The position numbers and the translations under genes were made by a program. The notes under the pieces are model-generated. The model saw nothing but the letters and a program-made list of their open reading frames with translations, was not told where the DNA came from and made no database searches. 58,993 bases of DNA from an uncultured Christiangramia sp. GTDB lineage: Bacteria; Bacteroidota; Bacteroidia; Flavobacteriales; Flavobacteriaceae. This document shows, piece after piece, positions 46,795 to 55,734 of the stretch; within the stretch, counting starts at the first letter, position 1, and each line of letters opens with the position of its first letter. Location of the stretch: assembly GCF_913046405.1 (NCBI RefSeq), contig NZ_CAJWRQ010000003.1:1-58993 (forward strand), given 5' to 3'.

Positions 46795-47586
46795 ATGCAA
46801 ACCGAAAAAGTCGCTGATCATATCATAAACTGGTTAAAAGAGTACGCTACAAAAGCAAATATGAATGGGTTTGTAGTTGGAGTTAGTGGCGGTATAGATT
46901 CTGCAGTAACCTCAACGCTTTGCGCAAAAACCGGAATGCCTACACTATGCCTGGAAATGCCGATTCACCAGGCGAGCAGCCAGGTTACCCGCGCCAGAAA
47001 ACATATTAGCGAACTGGCACACAATTTTGCGAACGTAAGTAACCTTGAAGTAAATCTCACCCCGGTATTTGAACAATTTAAATCTGTCATGCCGCAGGAA
47101 AGACAATCTGCTTCTCTGGATCTAACATTAGCAAATTCAAGAGCGAGACTTCGTATGTCTACTCTTTATTATTTTGCTGGATTACATAGATACCTTGTTG
47201 CAGGAACTGGAAATAAAGTGGAAGATTTTGGAGTTGGATTCTATACAAAATATGGTGATGGCGGTGTTGATCTTAGTCCGATAGCAGATCTTATGAAAAG
47301 TGAAGTCTATGCCCTGGGGAAATACCTCAACATTATTAATGATATCATGACTGCAGCTCCAACCGATGGACTTTTTGGTGACAGCCGAAGTGATGAAGAT
47401 CAATTAGGAGCATCGTACGATGAACTTGAATGGGCGATGACTGCAAAAGAAGCGGGGAAAACCTCTTCAGATTTTGAAGGCAGACAACGTGAAGTCTTCC
47501 AGATCTATTCTCGTTTGAATGCTGCGAACACACATAAGATGGTGCCAATACCCGTTTGCGACATACCCGTTCATCTGTTGAAATAA
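46795..47586 (+). CDS. nadE: ammonia-dependent NAD synthetase
   Basis: Last step of NAD synthesis, amidating nicotinate adenine dinucleotide. The 263-aa protein has the PP-loop GVSGGIDSAVTS, ANSRARLRMSTLYYFAG, GTGNKVEDFGVGFYTKYGDGGVDLSPI and the C-terminal HKMVPIPVC. It lacks the nitrilase-like glutaminase domain, so ammonia is the expected donor. ATG 46795 chosen; the in-frame TTG at 46732 adds a non-homologous 21 residues. Confidence 0.96.
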   Translation: MQTEKVADHIINWLKEYATKANMNGFVVGVSGGIDSAVTSTLCAKTGMPTLCLEMPIHQASSQVTRARKHISELAHNFANVSNLEVNLTPVFEQFKSVMPQERQSASLDLTLANSRARLRMSTLYYFAGLHRYLVAGTGNKVEDFGVGFYTKYGDGGVDLSPIADLMKSEVYALGKYLNIINDIMTAAPTDGLFGDSRSDEDQLGASYDELEWAMTAKEAGKTSSDFEGRQREVFQIYSRLNAANTHKMVPIPVCDIPVHLLK

Positions 47587-47701
47587 TCATCTTATCGAAT
47601 ATGTGTAGCTGATTTCCCATATCAGGGGTCAAAGCAGTATTTTTAAGTTAAATAAACCAAACTCAACGAGTTACCCCCGGACTTGTTTTTAACTTAGAAT
47701 C

Positions 47702-48340
47702 ATGTATCGAGTATTAATTGCAGACCATCATCCAATAATTTTTGAAGGGATTAAATGCGTACTTCAGAACAATCCGGCACTACAGGTTACAGGCAGAGTA
47801 AGTAGTGGCACCCAATTGTTCAGTCAGTTAGAAAAGAACACTCCCGATGTTTTGATCGTGGAACTGGATCTTCCGCAAATCAACGGTATCAACGCCATTA
47901 GAAGGATCAAGCAGGAATTTCCTGAGGTAAAAACACTTATTTTTAGTTCACATCCAGAAGAAATGTATGCACTGAGCGCCATTAAAGCCGGAGCCGCAGG
48001 TTATATTTCCAAACATACAGATAGTGAAACTCTGGAGAAGGCAATTTACCAAGTTGCAAGAGGCGGAATCTACTTAAATCGTAAGATCACCGAAAAATTA
48101 AATTCCGGTATCACGAGAGGTAAGAGTTTGATTACAAAATTTAAGAAGCTATCTACCCGCGAAACGGAAGTATTAAATCTGCTTTCTTCCGGTAAAAGAA
48201 ATAAGGATATTGCTGAAGCGCTGGACATTAACGAAAAGACAGTAAGCACTTATAAAACCAGGTTGCTGAAAAAGCTTAAAGTAGATAATGTTGCAGATCT
48301 TATTACGCAATCCAGATTATTACAATTAAATACTACATAA
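47702..48340 (+). CDS. LuxR/NarL-type response regulator with Glu at the phospho-acceptor site
   Basis: A 212-aa regulator: receiver domain (1-120) and a LuxR-type HTH (about 150-210, LSTRETEVLNLLSSGKRNKDIAEALDINEKTVSTYKTRLLKKL). The acidic pocket has Asp8, and the conserved Lys lies in AGYISKHTD. The position that normally holds the phosphorylated Asp (LLxD-x-x-MP) reads LIVELDLP: Glu54, with Asp56 two residues on. No sensor kinase gene is adjacent. The gene lies between nadE and dnaG and overlaps the dnaG 3' end by 8 bases. Confidence 0.92.
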   Translation: MYRVLIADHHPIIFEGIKCVLQNNPALQVTGRVSSGTQLFSQLEKNTPDVLIVELDLPQINGINAIRRIKQEFPEVKTLIFSSHPEEMYALSAIKAGAAGYISKHTDSETLEKAIYQVARGGIYLNRKITEKLNSGITRGKSLITKFKKLSTRETEVLNLLSSGKRNKDIAEALDINEKTVSTYKTRLLKKLKVDNVADLITQSRLLQLNTT

Positions 48341-50291
48341 CCCTGCCCAGACGATCGGAAAGAATTGTACTTAAACTGGTATAGCTCATAATATCCTGAA
48401 TCTTTTCTGTTCGTTCTTCTTCTGAAGAGACTTGACGAATTTCTTCCATAAGTTCGTTGATCTTACGACCAACCAGAAATCTACGTAATGATAGTATAGT
48501 CTGGGTTACGAATTGTGTAACTCCCTGAGTTTTGCTTTTTACTGGAATGTCATGTCGTTCCCAGTCATGAAGTTCATACTGCTCATCTTCCATCAGGATA
48601 TCTGTAAGTTCAACAGCCTGAGATTTCTCAAGGTCATTGATGATCATTTCCACTCCAAATTCATCCTCAGAATTAAGCTTCTCTATCAATAGCGAAAATA
48701 ATTCTCTGAAATCCTTATTGGTAAATTCAATTTCATCCTCCTGAAGATCCAGGTAAATTTTTTCGAATACCTTGGCCTCCTGCACTTCAGATTCATACAC
48801 CGGCTCACCCTGATCATTATGTTTTAGAATAACATCATGAAATTCACCTTCCTGCCTTCCGTAGAGAACAAGCAGACTAATGATCTTTCTTTCCAGAATA
48901 TAAAGCTGATCTACTTTCTTAACTGGAGCAGCTTCTTCATTTCGAACAACCTGCATGGGTTTTTTCTCGGCCCTCGCCGGAGTTTTCCCGTCTTTTTTTT
49001 CTAATTGAGCTAAGGTTGCATATAGAACAGCTTCTGAAATATCCATAATCCGCGAGCATTCCTGTAAATAAACTTCCTTCTGGATATTATCAGGAATCTT
49101 CGCTATACTCTGTACCATATCCCGAATAAGATCTGCCTTCTTTACAGGATCATTTTTGGCTTCATCCATAAGCAGGGAAGCCTTATACGTAATAAAGTCG
49201 TAAGAATTTTCCTTTAAAAACTCCTCCAGTTCTGCTTCAGAATTTGATCGGGCAAAACTATCTGGATCCTCACCCTCTGGGAACGGACAAACTTTCACGT
49301 TCATGCCCTGCTCGAGAATTAGATCAATCCCTCGCATAGACGCCCTGGTTCCTGCAGCATCGCCATCGAACAAGACCGTTATATTTTTGGTCAACCTGTT
49401 GATCAACCTGATCTGTTCTGAAGTTAGAGCAGTTCCGGAAGAGGATACCGTATTTTCTATGCCGCTTTGATGAAATTGTATGACATCGGTATACCCTTCA
49501 ACGAGGTAACAGTTATCTTCTTTGGCAATAGACTGTTTGGCGTGATAGATCCCGTAAAGAACTTTACTCTTATGGTAAATATCACTTTCCGGGGAGTTGA
49601 GGTATTTGGCTGCTTTTTTCGAATTCCCGAGGATTCTTCCTCCAAACCCAAGAACCCGTCCAGACATTGATTGAATTGGAAACATGACTCTTCCTTTAAA
49701 CCGGTCAAATGTCTTTTCATCCTTAACAATGCTAAGACCCGTTTTTTCCAGAAATTCCAGTTTATAGCCATCACCAAGTGCATTTTTCGTGAAAGCATCC
49801 CATTCATCTGGAGAATATCCCAGATCGAACTTTTTAATAGTTTCAGAAGTAAATCCACGTTCTTTAAAGTAGCTTAAACCTATTGCCTGACCTTCATCGG
49901 TCTTATGCATTTGCGTCTGAAAATATTTACTGGCATATTCTGAAACCAGGTACATACTTTCGCGTTCATCGGCCTGCTCCTTCTGCTCATCTGTCTGCTG
50001 CGTCTCCTCTATTTCAATTCCGTATTTTTTCGCGAGATATTTGATCGCTTCAGGGTAATTGAAGTGTTCATGCTCCATCAAAAAAGCAACCACATTACCG
50101 CCCTTTCCGCTACTAAAATCTTTCCAGATCTGTTTCACCGGGGAAACCATAAAACTTGGTGAACGCTCATCTGTAAAGGGACTAAGCCCTTTCAGATTAC
50201 TACCAGACTTTTTTAATTGTACGAAATCCCCGATCACCTCCTCTACACGGGCGGTTTCAAAAACATTATCTATGGTGGTTCTGGAGATCAA
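48333..50291 (-). CDS. dnaG: DNA primase DnaG lacking zinc ligands
   Basis: Makes RNA primers at the replication fork. The 652-aa protein has the N-terminal 'zinc-binding' domain fold (GLSPFTDERSPSF ... KDFSSGKGGN), the RNAP-like/TOPRIM core with VEGYTDVIQFHQ, SSGTALT and VLFDGDAAG, and a helicase-binding C-terminal region. At the four zinc positions it has Ser37, Thr40, Asp58 and Ser61, whereas E. coli has Cys40, His43, Cys61, Cys64 with identical spacing. The start is TTG (50289-50291): no ATG lies upstream in frame and MISRTTIDNVFETARVEEVIGDF matches family starts. Confidence 0.96.
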   Translation of the reverse strand: MISRTTIDNVFETARVEEVIGDFVQLKKSGSNLKGLSPFTDERSPSFMVSPVKQIWKDFSSGKGGNVVAFLMEHEHFNYPEAIKYLAKKYGIEIEETQQTDEQKEQADERESMYLVSEYASKYFQTQMHKTDEGQAIGLSYFKERGFTSETIKKFDLGYSPDEWDAFTKNALGDGYKLEFLEKTGLSIVKDEKTFDRFKGRVMFPIQSMSGRVLGFGGRILGNSKKAAKYLNSPESDIYHKSKVLYGIYHAKQSIAKEDNCYLVEGYTDVIQFHQSGIENTVSSSGTALTSEQIRLINRLTKNITVLFDGDAAGTRASMRGIDLILEQGMNVKVCPFPEGEDPDSFARSNSEAELEEFLKENSYDFITYKASLLMDEAKNDPVKKADLIRDMVQSIAKIPDNIQKEVYLQECSRIMDISEAVLYATLAQLEKKDGKTPARAEKKPMQVVRNEEAAPVKKVDQLYILERKIISLLVLYGRQEGEFHDVILKHNDQGEPVYESEVQEAKVFEKIYLDLQEDEIEFTNKDFRELFSLLIEKLNSEDEFGVEMIINDLEKSQAVELTDILMEDEQYELHDWERHDIPVKSKTQGVTQFVTQTILSLRRFLVGRKINELMEEIRQVSSEEERTEKIQDIMSYTSLSTILSDRLGRVM

Positions 50292-50405
50292 ATTTTCACA
50301 ACTATTTAATGGAAAAATACAAAATGTAAAGGCTTCAAAAAAGAAAGGGCTTTAAAAATGATTACTCAAATTTAAAGCCCCGCGAAACTAAACTATATTG
50401 GCTAA

Positions 50406-51434
50406 TTAATCAAGGTCGAAACGAATTCCAAGAGATACATTATTCAACTCTGGGTTTGGATCTTCAAAGATCGGGTTTAGATCATATTTTGCGTAGAGCG
50501 AGGTATTTCCCCATCCTACATATGCACTCAGTCCATATATAAAATCGTTCGTGTTATAATCAGATTTCAATTTTTCTTTGGTTCTGTCACCATCCTCTTT
50601 ATATTTCAGTTTCTGTCTTTCACCTAAGCTGAAACCGGTATATCCACCAAGACCAATTTTGAACTTTTTATAAGTTGAAAATGTATAATCCCCATCATTT
50701 TCAATTTTCTTTGAAGGTCCGAATTCAAAATGCACCGGGATGACCAGGTTATCCATTCTAAATTTTGACTTGTTCAGGTCATACTCAAACTCCTGTAATT
50801 CTGTAATTCCATTATTGTCAACCAGAAATCTATTATCTGTAGGTTTGAGTCCGTTGAACTGAAATGAAATTCCGTATTTAAGTCTTAACCAGTTAGATTC
50901 CTCGAAAACTCTGGTTCTCCAAACCCAACCAATTTCGAAAAACCGACTCCCGCCAATTTTGAAATCTGAATCATTGAGCGACTGCCCATCTTGTAAAGCA
51001 TTGTTGAATCCTGCAGCTACCATTAAAGTAGAAGTTGTACGCTTGTCCTCGTAATCGGGATCTTCTTTGTTGTCCTCATCTTTCCAGGAGAAAACGAATG
51101 TTTTGTCACTTTCAACTTTAGATTCCTCGTTTCTTTCCAGAAGTGCGATTTTATTATCAAGGATAGCCAAGCGATTTTCGATATTCAGCGCATGCTTTTT
51201 AGCGGCTTCCTCTTTTAGCTCATCAGCTTCCTGCATGGAAATTTCTTCGTTATCCAGCCGCTCATTGATAGCTTCTACTTCTGCCTTTAGTTCGTCCTTC
51301 TCCTGTTTGATAATGTTTTCGCGCTGTTTCTTTAGAACTTCGATCTTGTTCCCATTTGTGATTTCGACAGTTTGAGCGTCACATGGACTAAAACTGAGAA
51401 TACATAATGCGAATGTAATTAGTAATGATTTCAT
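50406..51434 (-). CDS. exported coiled-coil plus beta-barrel protein
   Basis: A 342-aa protein with a signal peptide (residues 1-20, ending CDAQT). Residues ~25-108 form a charged coiled-coil (KEDELKAEVEAINERLDNEE-like). From ~130 onward the alternating pattern (GSRFFEIGWVWRTR, LVIPVHFEFG, GLGGYTGFSLG, LGIRFDLD end) fits an outer-membrane beta-barrel. Family unnamed. Third gene of a sigma-factor operon; 49 bases separate it from the membrane protein gene. It may be a target or sensor partner of that system. Confidence 0.8.
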   Translation of the reverse strand: MKSLLITFALCILSFSPCDAQTVEITNGNKIEVLKKQRENIIKQEKDELKAEVEAINERLDNEEISMQEADELKEEAAKKHALNIENRLAILDNKIALLERNEESKVESDKTFVFSWKDEDNKEDPDYEDKRTTSTLMVAAGFNNALQDGQSLNDSDFKIGGSRFFEIGWVWRTRVFEESNWLRLKYGISFQFNGLKPTDNRFLVDNNGITELQEFEYDLNKSKFRMDNLVIPVHFEFGPSKKIENDGDYTFSTYKKFKIGLGGYTGFSLGERQKLKYKEDGDRTKEKLKSDYNTNDFIYGLSAYVGWGNTSLYAKYDLNPIFEDPNPELNNVSLGIRFDLD

Positions 51435-51483
51435 GATGTTTGGTATTTAGTTATTGATTGATGAATGACCCTGATAGGGAAAA

Positions 51484-52254
51484 TTATTTTTCTTCTGAAT
51501 GATCAAGTTTATTGGACACCGCCACCGCAGCTTTCTGGTAACCGTTTTTAACGATCTCAAAAACTTTCTCTTTAAATGATTCGTATACCTCAGCTTCAAC
51601 ATCGGCCAGTAAAGCGTCTGCCGAAATTTCACTCGACTTCTGCACATTTTCATATTCTATAGTTGCAATGGCTTTATTGAGCAGTGCTTCCACTTCAGTA
51701 TCGCTTACCTCTCCGTTTTGAGATTCTAGCCTGGAAACCTCAGCCAATACTTTATTCACCTCTTCGGAAATTTTTAATTCCTGCAAACTAGCTGGTGTTG
51801 CAGTTTTTATAGGCTCTCTGTTAATCATTTCCTCTACTTCAACTGATGCGATCTGCTCTTTTTTGTTTGATGTAGTTCTTATCTCTTCGGAAGCAGTTTT
51901 CTGTACATACTTCGGTTTTGACTCCGGCTGGGCCTGGGATTCTTCAGTTTTTTCCTGTTCTGCTAATCGCACCGGACTCTCAAATTCATCAATTGCATTT
52001 TCAGAAGGCTTCTGGATTTCCGGAGTATTCACTATAGTATTTTCGACACTTCTATTCATATTCAGGTAAATGATTCCGCAGAGAGCAAGCACAAAAATTG
52101 CAGCTATTGAGGAGATCCACCATTTATTATTCTTTCCCGAGCTTTCCTTTTCATCTAACTGTTCACTAAGTTTATCCCAACTTCCAGCTGATGGACTAAT
52201 CTCCCGGCTATCCAGTTTTTCCCTGATATGTTCTTCAAATTTAATTGGCGCCAT
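51484..52254 (-). CDS. single-pass membrane protein, candidate anti-sigma factor
   Basis: A 256-aa protein with a short cytoplasmic segment (residues 1-44, IKFEEHIREKLDSREISPSAGSWDKL), one transmembrane helix (about 45-66, WWISSIAAIFVLALCGIIYL) and a long Glu/Ser/Ala-rich periplasmic domain. The N-terminal segment resembles that of Bacteroidota proteins encoded after ECF sigma genes. It overlaps the sigma gene by 14 bases, so an anti-sigma role is likely but inferred from context and topology only. No zinc-binding anti-sigma (HxxxCxxC) motif is present. Confidence 0.75.
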   Translation of the reverse strand: MAPIKFEEHIREKLDSREISPSAGSWDKLSEQLDEKESSGKNNKWWISSIAAIFVLALCGIIYLNMNRSVENTIVNTPEIQKPSENAIDEFESPVRLAEQEKTEESQAQPESKPKYVQKTASEEIRTTSNKKEQIASVEVEEMINREPIKTATPASLQELKISEEVNKVLAEVSRLESQNGEVSDTEVEALLNKAIATIEYENVQKSSEISADALLADVEAEVYESFKEKVFEIVKNGYQKAAVAVSNKLDHSEEK

Positions 52255-52804
52255 AACTAGATGTATTATTAGATTTAATTTTTTGCTGAAGCATCTTTCG
52301 AGCCTTAAACAGCTGGGATTTTGAGGTCCCTTCGGTTATTTCAAGCATCTTAGCAATTTCACTATGCTTGTACCCTTCCACGGCATACATTACAAATACC
52401 GCCTTATAACCTTCAGGCAAACTATCTATAAGCGATTGTATATCTGCCACGTCCATTTCAGAATTGATATTATTTGCCACTTCATGACCAAATTCGTCGT
52501 CTTCCTGAAACTGTAGTTCTTTGAACTGCCTTAAAAAGCTAATGCTTTCTCTCACCATGATCTTTCTAATCCAACCTTCAAAACTACCTTCATCTTTAAA
52601 GGTATCCAGATGAGTGAACACTTTCATAAAACCCTTCAACATGGTATCCTCGGCATGTTGCAGATCTTTTATATACTGCCGGCAAACACTTAACATCTTT
52701 GGAGCGTGCTTTTCATAGATCTGCTTCTGGGCATCCCTGTTTCCTGCACTCGCTCTTTTGATAAGAGAGGATTCGTTTTTAAAAAGCTGTATTACTTTTA
52801 CCAT
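52241..52804 (-). CDS. ECF-type sigma-70 family sigma factor
   Basis: A 187-aa sigma factor. Region 2 spans residues ~24-90 (KQIYEKHAPKMLSVCRQYI, AEDTMLKGFMKVFTHLDTF, GWIRKIMVRESISFLR) and region 4 spans ~120-180 (SLPEGYKAVFVMYAVEGYKHSEIAKMLEITEGTSKSQLFKARKML). It heads a three-gene unit with the membrane protein and the barrel protein. No consensus TAnnTTTG promoter is obvious upstream, which would allow autoregulation from a distinct promoter. Confidence 0.93.
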   Translation of the reverse strand: MVKVIQLFKNESSLIKRASAGNRDAQKQIYEKHAPKMLSVCRQYIKDLQHAEDTMLKGFMKVFTHLDTFKDEGSFEGWIRKIMVRESISFLRQFKELQFQEDDEFGHEVANNINSEMDVADIQSLIDSLPEGYKAVFVMYAVEGYKHSEIAKMLEITEGTSKSQLFKARKMLQQKIKSNNTSSYGAN

Positions 52805-52911
52805 TTTTAAAAGACCTTCTATTTATATAGACGAGAGAAAGTTACGAAAGGTGGCCTGAGGTTTTAAAAATTTTATTTTTTTTCAAATTCCGACGTCCCG
52901 ATTGTATCTAT

Positions 52912-52919
52912 TATCTTTG
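52912..52919 (+). promoter_or_regulatory. candidate -7 box abutting the rluF start codon
   Basis: TATCTTTG, full TAnnTTTG match, with only 4 bases between it and the ATG at 52924. A TTC (one mismatch to TTG) lies 21 bases upstream. Implies a leaderless mRNA. Confidence 0.5.
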
Positions 52920-52923
52920 TGAC

Positions 52924-53715
52924 ATGGCAGAAGAAGTTCGAATTAATAAGTATTTGAGTCAGTTAGGATATTGTTCTCGTAGAGAGGCAGACAAATTAAT
53001 TGACCAGGGTCGCATCACGATAAATGACGTAGTTCCAGAAATGGGAACTAAAGTAAAACCGGGAGATGTGGTTAAAGCGAATGGAGAACCAGTATCCAAA
53101 GCCGAACTAAAAGAACCTAATGTCTACATCGCTTTTAATAAACCTGTTGGTATCGTTTGCACTACAGATACACGGGTTGAGAAAGATAACATTGTTGATT
53201 ACATCAATTATCCAAAGAGGATTTTCCCTATCGGGCGTTTAGATAAACCTAGTGAGGGTTTAATCTTTCTTACCAACGACGGAGATATTGTGAATAAGAT
53301 CCTGCGGGCACGAAACAATCACGAAAAAGAATATGTAGTTTCCGTCAACAAACCGGTTACATCAGATTTTATACAGAAAATGTCTTCAGGAATACCTATT
53401 CTGGATACAGTAACTCGTGAATGCGAAGTGGAAAAACTTGGCAAACATACTTTTAAGATCATTCTTACTCAAGGCTTAAACCGACAGATTCGTAGAATGT
53501 GTGAATATTTAGACTATGAAGTGACCTCTTTAAAAAGGGTACGCATCATGAACGTTTCCCTGGATATTCCGGTAGGTGAATGGCGTCATCTTACGAGGGA
53601 AGAGCTTGACACTATTAATGGACTCACCGGCGAATCTACCAAAACCGAAGAGGGCTCTGTACTTGACGATAGTCAAACCGGGAAGAAAAAGCGTCCCAGA
53701 ATCTCCAAATCTTAA
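52924..53715 (+). CDS. rluF: 23S rRNA pseudouridine synthase RluF
   Basis: RsuA-family pseudouridine synthase; E. coli RluF modifies U2604 of 23S rRNA. The 263-aa protein has an N-terminal S4 domain ([21 protein letters not shown]), [11 protein letters not shown], the catalytic [18 protein letters not shown] (Asp nucleophile) and [21 protein letters not shown], which matches RluF more closely than RluB or RluE. The C-terminal 30 residues are charged and Lys-rich. Confidence 0.92.
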   Translation: MAEEVRINKYLSQLGYCSRREADKLIDQGRITINDVVPEMGTKVKPGDVVKANGEPVSKAELKEPNVYIAFNKPVGIVCTTDTRVEKDNIVDYINYPKRIFPIGRLDKPSEGLIFLTNDGDIVNKILRARNNHEKEYVVSVNKPVTSDFIQKMSSGIPILDTVTRECEVEKLGKHTFKIILTQGLNRQIRRMCEYLDYEVTSLKRVRIMNVSLDIPVGEWRHLTREELDTINGLTGESTKTEEGSVLDDSQTGKKKRPRISKS

Positions 53716-53817
53716 CACAGAATTAGGCTGGTTATTGTACTAATATTGGTAGTTCTTTTTACATTTAGAGGATGAACCTTATGCGTTCATGATTTTGAAC
53801 CAACCAATTTTAATTTT

Positions 53818-54240
53818 ATGAAAGTACAGCCATTTCATTTAGCGATCCCAGTATCTGATCTGGAGTCCTGTAGAAAATTTTACAAAGAAACTTTAGGTTG
53901 TGGCGAAGGCCGTAGTAGTGATCACTGGGTGGATTTCAATTTTTTTGGACACCAACTGGTAATACATTATCAGGACCCACAAGAAAGCGCCAGTTCTACT
54001 TCCAATCCTGTAGATGGAAAGGATGTTCCAGTTCCTCACTTTGGGGTAGTATTGCAATGGGATGTATTTCATGAGTTTGCCGGCCTCCTAAAACGAAAAC
54101 ATATCGATTTTATTATCGAGCCTTATATCAGGTTTGAGGGAAAACCGGGCGAACAAGCTACCATGTTCTTTAAAGATCCCTGCGGAAATGCATTGGAGTT
54201 CAAAGCCTTTAAAGACATGAGTCAATTATTCGCGAGTTAA
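53818..54240 (+). CDS. VOC (glyoxalase/bleomycin resistance) family protein
   Basis: A 140-aa protein with two beta-alpha-beta-beta-beta modules: [24 protein letters not shown] at the start and [16 protein letters not shown] at the end. Candidate metal residues are His7, His70-region and the late Glu. Substrate unknown; the VOC fold covers lyases, dioxygenases and binding proteins. Followed by the AI-2E family gene 28 bases later on the same strand. Confidence 0.85.
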   Translation: MKVQPFHLAIPVSDLESCRKFYKETLGCGEGRSSDHWVDFNFFGHQLVIHYQDPQESASSTSNPVDGKDVPVPHFGVVLQWDVFHEFAGLLKRKHIDFIIEPYIRFEGKPGEQATMFFKDPCGNALEFKAFKDMSQLFAS

Positions 54241-54268
54241 TAACCTTTATTCATCACCAACCAACCAA

Positions 54269-55288
54269 ATGGATAAACTGAAACCGTCACTTGTACGGCA
54301 AATTTTTGTATTACTATTAATACTGTTCCTTTCAGTATTGATCTTTAGGGAGGTAATTCCTTACCTTTCTGGAGTTCTGGGTGCGGTAACACTTTATGTT
54401 ATCATGAAGGGTTGGCAAAAAAAACTGGTAAACCGAGGATGGAAACCAGCCTTGGCAGCTACGCTGTTAATGACCGGAAGTATTATTGGCATCCTGGTTC
54501 CAGTCACACTAATTGCAATTATGCTTACCAGTAAAATAGGAAAAGCCGTTGCAAATTCTGAAAGGGTGCTTAGCGCTTTAAAAGACCAGCTGAATATAGC
54601 CGAAGAGTACATAGGTTATAATATAAGCGAGAGTATTGACACTTCTGCAATTACAGGATGGCTGTCGAACAACTTACAGAACCTTGCCGGTGGAACATTT
54701 GATGCCTTTATTGCGATCGGGATCATGTATTTCATGCTGTACTACATGCTTATGAATCAGAAGTCAATGAGACATTCCCTAATCGAATATATCCCGTTAG
54801 GAAAGGATAATATTCGGGTGATTGGCGACGAAAGTGATCAATTGGTTAGAAGTAATGCTTTGGGAATTCCACTGGTAGCCATCGTGCAGGGTGTAATAGC
54901 ACTTATAGGTTACTTGATATTTGGGGTTCCAGATCCTTTTTTCTGGTTTGTGATCACTGCAATTGGCTCGATGATTCCATTTATAGGAACAGCTATAGGA
55001 GTCCTACCCGCGGTCATTCTATTATTCGCGCAGGGAAACGACTTCCAGGCAATAGCTCTGTTAATTTACGGACTAGTGGTTGTAGGCTCAACTGATAATA
55101 TTATACGACTTTATGTACTTGAAAAACTGGCAAGTGTTCATCCATTGATCACGCTTTTCGGGGTGATCGTGGGAGTACCGCTATTTGGATTTATAGGACT
55201 AATATTTGGACCATTATTGGTGTCCTTATTCTTATTAATTCTGAAGATCTATAAGAAGGAGTATGGAAATGCTCACCACCGATTATAA
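54269..55288 (+). CDS. AI-2E family transporter (UPF0118/PerM-like)
   Basis: A 339-aa integral membrane protein with about eight transmembrane helices and a central polar region (residues ~85-140). The family motifs IGDESDQLVRSNALG, PFIGTAIGVLPAVILL and VGSTDNIIRLYVL, then LASVHPLITLFGVIVG and GLIFGPLL, are all present. Named after the proposed autoinducer-2 exporter TqsA; some members act as Na+/H+ antiporters, so the substrate is open. Confidence 0.92.
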   Translation: MDKLKPSLVRQIFVLLLILFLSVLIFREVIPYLSGVLGAVTLYVIMKGWQKKLVNRGWKPALAATLLMTGSIIGILVPVTLIAIMLTSKIGKAVANSERVLSALKDQLNIAEEYIGYNISESIDTSAITGWLSNNLQNLAGGTFDAFIAIGIMYFMLYYMLMNQKSMRHSLIEYIPLGKDNIRVIGDESDQLVRSNALGIPLVAIVQGVIALIGYLIFGVPDPFFWFVITAIGSMIPFIGTAIGVLPAVILLFAQGNDFQAIALLIYGLVVVGSTDNIIRLYVLEKLASVHPLITLFGVIVGVPLFGFIGLIFGPLLVSLFLLILKIYKKEYGNAHHRL

Positions 55289-55303
55289 CTAAAAGAAAAA
55301 ACT

Positions 55304-55702
55304 ATGTTTGGAAACCTAAAGAAAAAAATAGACGAAGATTACTTTAAAACTGAAGTAACAAAGATTGACAACAATGATGTAAGTATCGCTATGGATAGCC
55401 AGGATAAGGTTGATGATAAGATCAACAATTCCGGGTTACTACAGAAATATAGCGAGCTGGCGAAGCTCATGTATGGAATGCTGAAAGACTATAGAAAAGG
55501 AGTTTATAATAAAGTGCCCTGGTTCACCATTGCCACTGTAGCATTCTCCTTTCTTTATATTTTAAATCCACTGGATATAATACCCGACTTTATTCCAGGT
55601 CTGGGATATATTGATGATATGGCAATCTTTACTTTTGGATTGAGATTTATAGAATCTGATCTTCATAATTATCTCGACTGGAAAATTGAAGAGGAAGCTT
55701 AA
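55304..55702 (+). CDS. YkvA family (DUF1232) membrane protein
   Basis: A 132-aa protein. The last ~60 residues carry the DUF1232 motif with LNPLDIIPDFIPGLGYIDDMAIF, preceded by a hydrophobic segment (TIATVAFSFLYIL). The N-terminal ~70 residues are charged and probably cytoplasmic. Function unknown. It follows the AI-2E gene by 15 bases and ends at a strong terminator. Confidence 0.88.
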   Translation: MFGNLKKKIDEDYFKTEVTKIDNNDVSIAMDSQDKVDDKINNSGLLQKYSELAKLMYGMLKDYRKGVYNKVPWFTIATVAFSFLYILNPLDIIPDFIPGLGYIDDMAIFTFGLRFIESDLHNYLDWKIEEEA

Positions 55703-55734
55703 AAAAAGAGGGAATTAAATTCCCTCTTTTTTTT
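55701..55734. terminator. bidirectional terminator between YkvA gene and folD
   Basis: AAAAAAAGAGGGAATT / AATTCCCTCTTTTTTT: a long near-perfect hairpin with A and T arms. The folD TAA (55733-55735) is formed at the end of the T-tract. Confidence 0.9.

Noticed and set aside
47587-47701. Small RNA or riboswitch between nadE and the response regulator gene
   Set aside because: I could not find a convincing stable fold or conserved motif in the 115 bases.
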